From Pavlovales sp. CCMP2436 (Eukaryota > Haptophyta > Pavlovophyceae > Pavlovales): a stretch of DNA of 11,546 nucleotides. Below, in pieces: positions 1-8,000 of this stretch (position 1 is the first letter of the stretch; each line of letters begins with the position of its first letter). The DNA is taken from positions 98,312 to 109,857 of the forward strand of contig MU631365.1 in assembly GCA_026770615.1 (NCBI GenBank), read 5' to 3'. The notes under the pieces were generated by a model, which had not been told where the DNA came from, made no database searches, and saw only the letters and a program-made list of their open reading frames with translations. Position numbers and translations under genes: made by a program.

Positions 1-523
1 GACTGGGCGGCGGCATTGGCAGAGGGCTGGGCGGCGGGCAGTGCTAGGGCGGAGGGCACGGGGCCTTCCTCCACCCAGCGCTCCCTCCAACCTTTGTCCA
101 GGCCTTCCACTTCTTCATCCCATACATCCTCCTCTGAACCCTCCTCCAGACCAGCAACAAGCTCGGCCGCGTCTAGTGCGGGGTGTTGCGCGTCGATCTC
201 AGCAGCAGCGGGCTGGGCGGCGGGCTGAGCTTCGGCTCCACGGGCGGCGACGGGCTGGGCTGCTGGAGCGCCCTGGTTGACAACGGGCCGTAATGCTGCA
301 CCACCCTGGGCAGCGACGGGCTGGGCTGTTGGAGCACCCTGGGCGGCAGCGGGCTGGGCTGCTGTACCGCACTGGGCGGCGGCGGGCTGGGCTGCAGCAG
401 CGCCCTGGGCAGCGGCAGGCTGGGCGGCGAGCTGGGTGGTGGGCTGGGCGGTGGGTTTTGGCGACGGTAGGGGCGGCGTCAATGGAGAGGACTGGGGAGC
501 CAGCTGGGCAGTGTGTTGTGGGT

Positions 524-563
524 GAACGCACCTTTCTAGCGCCGAACGCACCTTTCTAGCGCC
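524..563. repeat. Exact 20-bp tandem duplication that shifts frame
   Basis: The unit GAACGCACCTTTCTAGCGCC occurs twice back to back (524-543, 544-563) with no mismatch. Twenty is not a multiple of three. On the minus strand the reading frame coming from the right hits TAG at 536-538, inside the left copy. Removing one copy joins it to the frame that stays open from here to the left edge and keeps the Ala/Gln/Pro composition. Confidence 0.85.
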
Positions 564-703
564 GGCTCAGCGCGCAGCGTGCTCGGCGACGGCAGCGGTA
601 GCGCAGTGCCCATCGACGGCTCGCTCGGCGGCGCACTCTGTGGCGTGTCCGCCGGTGCACGCAGCGGCAGTGCGCCTGGGGGCTGGGCTGCTGCAGCGCC
701 CTA

Positions 704-1340
704 AGCGGCGGCGGGCTGGGCTGCTGCAGGCTGGGCTACGCCTGACCATCCGGCAAGCAGGTGGGCTCGGGCTCTCCGCTGGAGGACCTTGGCTCGTCTC
801 CTTGCCGCTTTTGAGCCTCTCTGCCGAGCGCGACTCCAGTCGATCACAGACACCTGCCAGTAGCTGCTTTCTTGCTCTGATACCCACCCACGCCTTTTTG
901 CTACTTGCCTCAGCTCCATCAGCTGGGCATGGTCCACACGTGTCCACTTGGCGCGGGGTTTTTCGGCCTTGGCTCGGAGGGTTATAGGCTCAACCTCTAC
1001 CCTCCTGTGCCCCACGTCTACTGCTACCATAGCTGCTGCAGCAGCCCGTTGCAACGTCCTTGCTCTTGGCGCGGCAAGTAGGCACCTGATCCGCTCCCTC
1101 GCTTCGCGCAGCTCGCGCTGGTTAGCCTTGAGGGCGGAGTCCGCCATTTGCTGCTCGGGAGTGAGCTCGACTCGACCGCGTCGCGCGATGGGCGTGAAGC
1201 CATTGCAGTCTTGCGCTAGCACAGCGATGGTCCTCCTTTTTTCCAGCTCCTCCACCCTGGTGTCCATGATGTGATCGCGCTGCATGCACGCCTCCTTGAG
1301 CACCTCCCTATCCCGTCGCTTCTCTGCTCGCATCTGAGCA
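704..1340 (-). other. Best-preserved coding block of the decayed gene: coiled-coil plus SANT/Myb-like segment
   Basis: This is the least repetitive part of the left-hand gene and the best evidence that the minus strand once coded for protein. From 1337 downward it reads a charged, helix-forming stretch (RAEKRRDREVLKEACMQRD, then MDTRVEELEKRR and KANQRELREARERIRCL), typical of a coiled coil. Around 955-790 there is KWTRVDHAQLMELRQVAKRR, then YWQVSVIDWSRA and KAARRRAKVLQRR. The W-T-x2-D-x2-L start and the later W and R-x3-L spacing resemble a SANT/Myb DNA-binding repeat with an insertion. That resemblance is by eye only. The block ends at TAG 701-703 inside a QPAAA repeat. Confidence 0.4.
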
Positions 1341-1609
1341 GGTGACGCGGCAGTGCACCGGGACGAGGGCTTCATGGAAGGGTCGCGAGGATGCGGTGCA
1401 TCGGTGCGATCTGAACCGGAGTGTCGCTTGGATGAGGCCACCCCTCCACTGGCCTTCGACTTCAAGTGACGCAGCTGGGCCCGCGCCTGCCTCTCCTCCT
1501 GGGCATAGGATGCGACAGCGTGCCCGGCTACGGGAGTGCGTCCAGCTGCTGCGTGCCACGCAGGAGCACGTCTGGCGGTGCCCACCCTCGCCCCCAAGCG
1601 GTTGCTGCT

Positions 1610-2230
1610 GCGCCGTCGTGGCTGCTGCAGCTGCTGCTGCTGGTGCTGCTCACGGGGCGGCAGCTGGCGCTGGTGCTGCTCACGGGGCGGCAGCTGGCAC
1701 TGGTGCTGCTCTCCGGGCGGCCGATGGCGCTGTTCTCGGAGCTGCTGCTGCTGCTGCTCTCCGGGCGGCTGCTGCTGCTGCTCTCCCTGCTGCTGCTCTC
1801 CGGGCGATAGCTGGCGCTGCTCTCGGTGCGGAGGCTGCTGCTCTCCGAGCGGCTGCTGATGCTCACGGGGCGGCAACTGGCGCTGGTGCTGCTCTTCGGG
1901 CGTCGGCTGCTGCTGCTCTCCCTGGTGCTGCTCTCCAGGCGGCGGCTGCTGTTGCTGCTGCTCACTGGGCGGCAGCTGGCGCTGGTGCTGCTCTCCGGAC
2001 GACGGCTGCTGCTGCTCACGGGGTGGTAGCTCGCGCTGGCTCTGCTCTCCCTGTTGCTGCTCTCCCTGCTGCTGCTCTCCGGGCGGCAGCTGACGCTGTT
2101 GCTGCTCTCCGGGCGGCTGCTGGCGCTGCAGTTGCTCACGGAGCAGCAGCAGGCGCTGGTGCCGCTCTCGGGGCGGCGGCTGCTGTTGCTCTCCCTGCTG
2201 CTGCTCACGGGGCGGCTGCTCCGAGCCCGT
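1610..2230 (-). repeat. Degenerate array coding for a Gln/Pro/Arg-rich tract
   Basis: On the plus strand this is a run of variants of CTGCTGCTCTCCGGGCGGC and GGCGGCAGCTGGCGCTGGTG. Minus-strand reading gives repeats such as GEQQQRQLPPGEQQ and REQHQRQLPP in a frame open from 2296 to 704. The two other minus frames give Ser-rich and Ala-rich shadows. The Gln frame is chosen because it alone continues into the coiled-coil block at 1340-704. A frame change from the upstream Ala-rich part must lie between 2296 and about 2230. Confidence 0.75.
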
Positions 2231-3110
2231 GTGCGGCCGCCCCCTGTGTCCCCACGGCGTACAGCAGCACGCTCGCCTGCGTGCCCAGCTGCACCTTCAG
2301 CTGTCTTCTTCACGTCGACGGGCGGGGCAGCGGCGGCGGCTTGTAGCGCGGCGAGCGCGGCGGTGACGGCTGCAATTGCAGCGGCCAAGCTCCTGGCCTC
2401 GTACTCGGCCTACAGGAGCTCGTCTCTCCTCGACTGCATGTTGGCCATGCTTATCTCGTACTCTATGGACTCCACGTAGATGGATGTAAAAGGTGCTGGC
2501 GCGTGCTCAGCCGGACGCTTGCCCGGGGCAGAGTTGACCGCAGGTGAGCCAGCGGTTGAGTGTCGCTGCCTCTCCTCCGTCGAACTCACTGTACCGGCCG
2601 CCGCCGAGCCTGCCGCCGAGCTTGCGGCCGTGCCCATCTCCGCCTTTACCAAGGGTGGAGGAGGGGGACGCACCGGCGCTAGGCTCGCAGCAACCGCGCT
2701 CTCGAGCTTCACCATCTCTGCGGTTGCTGCGGCTGCGGCGGCAAATGCGACCACGGCGGTGGCGGCAGCGGCGTCTGCGGCGCTGGCAGCAGCAGCTTCG
2801 GTGGCGGCGACGGAGGCGGCTTTGGCAGCACATTGCGCCTAAGCTGCAATCTTGGCGTTTGTGCGTTCGATTGCAGCCTTGTTGGGTCGGATCGCGCCCT
2901 CGATCGCAAGTGACGAGGGCGTGGGCCCGACCACAATCTAGCCCTCCGAGTCGCCTGCGCGCGTAGATTTGCGGCATGTACTCCTCTGCGCCCGCAGTTG
3001 TGCCCTGTACGCAAGTTGGAGCCCCAGGTTGCGCGCCAATCGCCCTTGGCCTTTGGCAGGGGCGCCGACCCGCCCAGCGGAAGGCGCGCTGCCAGCAGCT
3101 GAGCTCAGCA

Positions 3111-3560
3111 CGCTGCCCTTGGCGCTCGGCGCGCTGGCCGTGGCGTTCGGCACGCTGGCCGCGGCGCCCGGCGCGTTGCCCATGGCGCTCGGCGCGCTTG
3201 CCGCGGCGCTCGGCGCGCCGACCGCGGCGCCCGGCTCGCTGCCCACGGCGCTCAGCGCGCTGGCCGCGGCGCTCGGTGCGCCGGCTGCGGCGCTCGGCGC
3301 GCAGACCGTGGCGCTCGGCGCGCTGGCCGCGGCGCCCGGCTCGCTGCCCACGGCGCTCAGCGCGCTGGCCGCGGCGCTCGGTGCGCCGGCTGCGGCGCTC
3401 GGCGCGCCGGCCGCGGCGCTCGGCACGCTGGCCTCGGCGTTCGGCGTGCTGACCGCGGCGCTCGGCGCGCCGGCTGCGGTGCCCGGCGCGCTGCCCACGG
3501 CGCTCTGCGCGCTGGCCGCGACGCCCGGCCCGCCGACCGTGGCGCTCGGCGTGCTGGTCA
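3111..3560 (-). repeat. 21-bp tandem array coding for Ala/Pro/Ser heptads
   Basis: About 450 bp of 21-bp units close to GCGCTCGGCGCGCTGGCCGCG. On the minus strand each unit gives a seven-residue repeat of the type SAPSAAA or GAPSAAA, in the frame that runs from about 3850 to the TAG at 2938-2940. Within it, 3222-3302 and 3327-3407 are identical over 81 bp at an offset of 105 bp (five units), so a block of the array was copied recently by slippage or unequal exchange. Confidence 0.85.
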
Positions 3561-4024
3561 TGGCGCGCGGCATCGGCGGCGCGCCCAGCAGTGCGGACTG
3601 CACGGGCGACACACGCGGTGTAGGCTTTGCCAGCGGTCGCAGCACCGCTGCGTCGGCGCTGGCCGGGGCATCTCCTTCGAGAATGGCTTGAAGGCGGGCG
3701 TAGGCTTGTCCATCCAGAGCGACGGGGTCGGCGGCTCGTCCAACGTACCCTGTGTCTCGCCCAGCGCCAGCACGCTCGGCTGCAGCCCGTGCTTGGCTTC
3801 TGCCCCTCCAGTGGCTCGTCGAGTCGGGCGCAGGCAGGCTGGAAGCCGTCCTTCAGCTGGGCCGTATTACGCTTGGCGATCTCGTTGGCGCACCGCGGCA
3901 GCTCTCTCGACGGCCGCACGTCCCCTCTCGGCGGCTGCCCAGTCTCGCTCAGCTGGGCCGCGAGCTGCCCAGCCGCCTTCATCCCTTCGAGCAGCGAACC
4001 TAAAATAAAAATAAACTAAGAGAA

Positions 4025-4086
4025 GTGAATAAATGTAGAATCGCGAGCCTCAGAATCGCGAGCCTCGCGATTCTGCATTTATTCAC
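4025..4086. repeat. Near-perfect palindrome with an internal 15-bp tandem repeat
   Basis: Arms 4025-4047 and 4064-4086 are reverse complements over 23 bp with one mismatch (4036 against 4075); the loop is 16 nt. AGAATCGCGAGCCTC is repeated head to tail at 4037-4051 and 4052-4066, overlapping arm and loop. It lies where the GC-rich decayed gene ends. It could be the end of a foldback-type mobile element or an RNA hairpin; sequence alone does not decide. Confidence 0.75.
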
Positions 4087-4117
4087 TAAAAACACTGATA
4101 AATATATATTAGCAGAT

Positions 4118-4268
4118 CAGCATGGTTCAACAGGTGCTGTATATATAGCGGCTCAGCATGGTTCAACAGGTGTTGTTCACTCACTGACTTGGTCGACGTC
4201 AGACGTTAGTCCTGGCAGCAGGGATAGTGGTGGTAGAGGTTCAGTCACTGGCTTGGTCAACGTCAGAC
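4118..4268. repeat. Short internal duplications around the 103-bp dispersed repeat
   Basis: Two duplications overlap the edges of the 103-bp repeat. CAGCATGGTTCAACAGGTG occurs at 4118-4136 and exactly again at 4154-4172. The stretch 4175-4204 (TTCACTCACTGACTTGGTCG in its middle) recurs diverged at 4239-4268. The copy on the right side of the window has only the central unit, so these arose in this copy or were lost in the other. Confidence 0.7.
4138..4240 (+). repeat. 103-bp dispersed repeat, copy 1
   Basis: Matches the reverse complement of 10270-10372 at 101 of 103 positions, with mismatches at 4226 and 4236. It starts at TGTATATATAGCGG and ends at GTGGTGGTAGAGGT. Similarity stops sharply at both ends, which fits a discrete dispersed unit such as the end of a transposon or a short interspersed element. 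No tRNA-like promoter or transposase is visible in it. Confidence 0.85.
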
Positions 4269-4625
4269 TGAGGTCGAACGATCGACCCAAACCTTCATAC
4301 ACCAGCACTCACACCAAAGGGTGTAAGTATGTGCGCCCCGGCCTCCACGCCCCGCCTCGGCGGTGCCTCGGCCGCCGCAGCCCTGCCGTACCCCCTCGCA
4401 CTCGTAAAGAAGTTTTAGAAGTTTTTTTTAGGGATTTTAGGGATTTTAAGCTGTCCACGCCCACTTCCACGAACGGAGATAACTACACCGGCGGACACCA
4501 AGGCGAGCGGCACGTGTGCGGCAGTTATGCACCTGCCTTTGATGGTCCCCAGCTGCGCCGCACAGTCAAAATTACGTCATTGAGTTGCCGAACACGCATA
4601 AGGCAGTCATAATTATAAAATAAAA
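4241..4625. other. Intergenic DNA, no gene seen
   Basis: Apart from the repeat tail at 4239-4268 I see no coding signal. A T-rich patch near 4410-4450 has GGGATTTTA repeated twice in a row. The single long open frame (4025-4612, plus) runs through the palindrome and the dispersed repeat, so it is treated as chance. Confidence 0.5.
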
Positions 4626-4972
4626 CAGCGCCCAAGTCGAAGGCGAAGCCGCCGACGTGGACCTGTGCTCATTCCAGCGTAGAGAGGGCAACCAAAGCGG
4701 TAATTGCAGCGTCTTAGGTACATAGGTGCGGAACTTGTTCCTTTGGGCCGGGCCCCTTCGAGTCCGTCAACCCCCCAGCGGTTTTAAAAACGGTGTAGCA
4801 AAAATTCATGTGGCGATGCTGTTGTCTGATCAACAGCGCCCACGCGGACCTGTGCTCATTTCGCGCGTAGAGAGGGTGGCCAAAGCAGTCAGTGTCTTGG
4901 GTAGGTGCGGAACCGGTTACTTTGGGCCGCCCCTTCGAGTCCCGTCAACCGCCCCGGCTGTTTTTAAAACGG
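4626..4972 (+). repeat. Diverged direct duplication upstream of the Pescadillo gene
   Basis: Unit 1 is about 4626-4793 and unit 2 about 4834-4972. Both run in the same order: CAGCGCCCA, GGACCTGTGCTCATT, GTAGAGAGGG, CCAAAGC, GTCTT, AGGTGCGGAAC, CTTTGGGCCG, CCCCTTCGAGTCC, GTCAACC and a TTTTAAAA block ending in ACGG. Unit 1 is longer because of small insertions. Unit 2 ends 86 bp before the start codon, so either unit may hold the promoter. GTGGCCAAAGCAG (4876-4888) and TTCGAGTCC (4934-4942) in unit 2 resemble the A and B boxes of a tRNA-type promoter, so a degenerate tRNA-derived element is an alternative. No tRNA cloverleaf can be drawn. Confidence 0.65.
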
Positions 4973-5058
4973 AGCTTCGGGTCCACGCGGTCGCCAGAAT
5001 CGACCACGTCCACTTTTGGACGACGCACCCCGACCGAGCCCCGAGCTTTGCTTGAGCG

Positions 5059-8000
5059 ATGGTGGGCCAGGCCAAGGCTGACCGGCGGCGTGCAGGCTCG
5101 TCGGAGGCGAAGCGCCCGTCGCGCGGGATGCTCAAGAAGAAGGCTTCGCACAACTCGCTTGGCAAGGTGAAGTCCAAGCGCGGCTCTGCCGCCAAGTTCA
5201 CCACTCGCTCGCGCGCGCTGCGCTCGCTGCAAATCTCGCTCAAGGACTTCCGCCGTCTGTGCATCCTCAAGGGTATTTACCCGCGCGACCCGCCCAAGAA
5301 GTTCCAGGGCTCGGATAAGACCTACTACTACACCAAGGACATTCTCTACCTGCAGCACGAGCCGCTGCTCGCCAAGTTCCGCGAGATGTCGGCGTTGATC
5401 AAGAAGGTGGGCGGCCTGCCCGCCCTGCCCGCCCTGTCCACCTTGCTTGCCTGCCTGACTACATGCATTCTGCCGACCAGCCTGCCCTAGATGCGTCAGC
5501 GTACACTGCCATCTCGAAATGCCTGCGCTAGGTGTCGACCCGCTCCCTTCCTCCCTTCGCCACAAGCACCCCGCCGTCGCCGAGCTCGCCTTTCTAATCT
5601 AAGCGTAACCCCCCTTACGGACTCCATGACACAGGTGGTGCGCCGCGCCGGCCGCGGCGAGAAGGCCGACGCAGTGCGGCTCTACGACAACCGCCCCGTG
5701 TACCGACTCGACCACTTGATTCGCGAGCGCTACCCGACCTTTGTGGACGCACTGCGCGACCTTGACGACGCGCTCTGCCTGGTCCACCTGTTCGCGTGCG
5801 TGCCTAGTGGCAAGTTGATCCCGCCGGAGCGCGTGGCCAACTGCGCGCGCCTCTGCCGCGAATTCCAGGCAAGTGCCTATTGTCGATTCTTTTGGCCTAA
5901 CGTTCAGCTTGCCTGTCTGGTCGCTGAGCTCTAAGCTGGTCGTCTAGCTGGTCTAGCAGTCAGGCGGGGCGGAGCGTAGGCAGACATGCAGTCAGGAGTA
6001 GTAGTGTATCCGCCGTATCGAACGTGTGCCTGATACCCCCCGACTTCTTCGCCGATCGCGCAGGCGCTGGTCTCGCACACGCACGCGCTGCGCAAGGTGT
6101 TCGCCTCCATCAAGGGCTTCTACTTCGAGGCGGAGGTGCACGGGGTCTCGCTGCTGTGGCTCATGCCGCACTCGCTCAAGCAGGACATACCCGAGGTGAG
6201 CGGCCTTTTTTTTTTTTTTTTGAGCTCTCACAAAAGTCAGACTAGGGTTTGCACTCTCACAACGGGCGCTCTCGCCCAAGAGACCGCTCGTCCCCTGTTA
6301 CACCACCCTGCTATTCACGCACGTGTAAAAGTAAATAAAAATGGCTGTGCTTAGGACGTCGACCTCAAAGTGCTGCTCACATTCCTCGAGTTTTACGAGG
6401 TGCTCCTGCAGTTCGTCAACTACAAACTCTTCAGCATGCGCCGGCTCGCCTACCCGCCGCTCAGGCCCGACGAACAGGTGGACCCCATGGCGCAGCCGGG
6501 ACTGCAGGTAGTTCTTAACCATCGCAATAATACATAATAATATTAGAATGACGTGCACTGTGCGCAGCTCGTAGAGCCTGTCCCTTTTGACGAGGGTGGC
6601 TGTTATCTACTTCCTCCGGTCACGATTCCCACCAAGGGGTCTCGAGCCGGCCGGACAGCGCAACTTAATAATCCTCCTCTTTAACTGAAGAAATTCTCTC
6701 CCCTCTCAACATCCAATGCTTCATTAGGTCTGTTGGATTGGGGTGGGGGGGGGACAAGGCATTCGCCACCTTATCGGCGGCCCATCTCCTCGTTTCTCAA
6801 CCCCCCCCCTCCCTCCCCAACAGCGCATGCTGCGTGCTCCCACCACCGGCACCCCCATCGGCGGGAGCTCTGTGGTCCACGCCGCGAACTTGCGGCGCTC
6901 GAACTCCCCATACGAGGCCCCCAACCGGGAGGCGATGGCGCGCTTCCGCCGCGGGCTAAAGGCGGTGGAGAAAGAGACTCTGGCCGCGGCAGAGGCGGCT
7001 GAGGGGAAGCAGGTCATTACCCCCCCCCCTTTTTTTCTCTCTTTCTCTCTTTTGTTTCTCCCTTTTCGGTTTGCTCTTTCCTTTCCTTTTTTTTTCGCGG
7101 TTGCTTTTTCTTACACTTTTACACTCGTCTACATTACGAATATAAAAAGGCGGAGGCGGCGGCTGCTGAAGAGGTAGCGATGGAGGCGGCCGAGGCGGCT
7201 GCGGCGGGCACAGACGGAGACGTGGCGGGTGAGACCCCCCCCCCCCGGCCGCCACCGCGCGCGTTTTCTACGTGCCTGCGCCTGACGTAACCCCCCACCC
7301 CCACCCCACCCCCACCCCCAAACTCGCAGACGGCCCCGTGCGCCTATTCGATGGGCTGGTGGTGATGTTGGGGCGCGAGACGCCGATGGCACAGCTCGAG
7401 CTCGTACTCTCCTCCTTCGGAGCGACCGTCGTGTGGGTGCGTCTCACCCCCCCCCCCCCACACACACACGCACACACACACCACCCCACCCCCACTCCAC
7501 CTACACGCAGTAACACGCTCACACATTCACACACGCACACCCACACGCCATAAAGCCCACCCGCACGCTCGAAGTGCGCACCTCCCCCTTGAATCTCCGC
7601 CCCCCCCCACCGTTCCTGCAGGAGGGCTACGGTGGCTCCCTCTCGCCTTCTTCCCCCGAGATCACGCACGAGATCATCGACCGCCCCGCGCTCCGTGGCC
7701 AGCCGGTTAGCGCTGCCCCTTGATCGGCTGTTCGGGCGTCGCGACTATTCTTCTTTCTTTTCTACGTTCGTCCATACAATTAGTTGCTGTACTCCCAAGC
7801 TGTGTGTGTGCGTAGCATAAGAATGTGTGTGTGCTCTCACACATACACACCTCGTACTTTCGGTGCATACTAGGACGTTACTCTGACCCCACTCGAGTCG
7901 CATTGTCTGTACAGTAAAATACTATCACTGGCGCACATTAGAATTCCCACCGAATCATATCGCTATTAATCCGAAGCGCAGCCTGCAGAGCCCAGGAATT

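Larger units (their letters stand above)
1..3999 (-). pseudogene. Decayed low-complexity gene, coiled-coil and SANT/Myb-like; partial at left edge
   Basis: Not recognised as a known family. Minus-strand reading, in order. (a) 3999-~3800: starts at or before the ATG at 3982-3980 (MKAAGQLAAQLSETGQ) and reaches ARLDEPLEGQ. (b) ~3850-~2230: another frame with AYARLQAILEGD, an Ala/Pro/Ser array, an Ala-rich helical part and EYEISMANMQSRR. (c) 2296-544: Gln/Pro-rich array, then charged coiled-coil. (d) 563-1: Ala/Gln/Pro tail ending in SEEDVWDEEVEGLDKGW, open at the window edge. In-frame stops at 2938-2940, 2839-2841, 2410-2412 and 701-703 are all TAG. Frame changes lie near 3800, near 2230-2296 and at the 20-bp duplication 524-563. 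Biased composition continues across every break, which favours one broken gene over several small ones. A run of T ending in TTTTAG just before 3999 could be a splice acceptor, so upstream exons are possible. A host repeat protein or a mobile-element ORF are both possible; the decay itself is better supported than any function. Confidence 0.55.

Noticed and set aside
1342..2346. 334-codon plus-strand ORF, Ala-rich
   Set aside because: It is the antisense of the Gln/Pro-coding array; it contains only Ala/Gly repeats and no recognisable segment, while the minus strand continues into a structured coiled-coil block.
3111..3560. CRISPR-like regular repeats
   Set aside because: The 21-bp units abut without spacers, are degenerate and code for heptads; the genome is eukaryotic.
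2969..3691. 240-codon plus-strand ORF of Ala/Leu repeats
   Set aside because: Every frame of the 21-bp array is open because 21 is a multiple of three and the units lack stop codons. The minus reading connects to non-repetitive sequence on both sides.
4876..4942. tRNA gene upstream of the Pescadillo start
   Set aside because: A- and B-box-like strings are present, but the T stem and acceptor stem do not pair in either copy.
7268..7669. Minus-strand ORFs over introns 6-7
   Set aside because: They consist of reverse-read C-runs and CA repeats, opposite clear BRCT exons.
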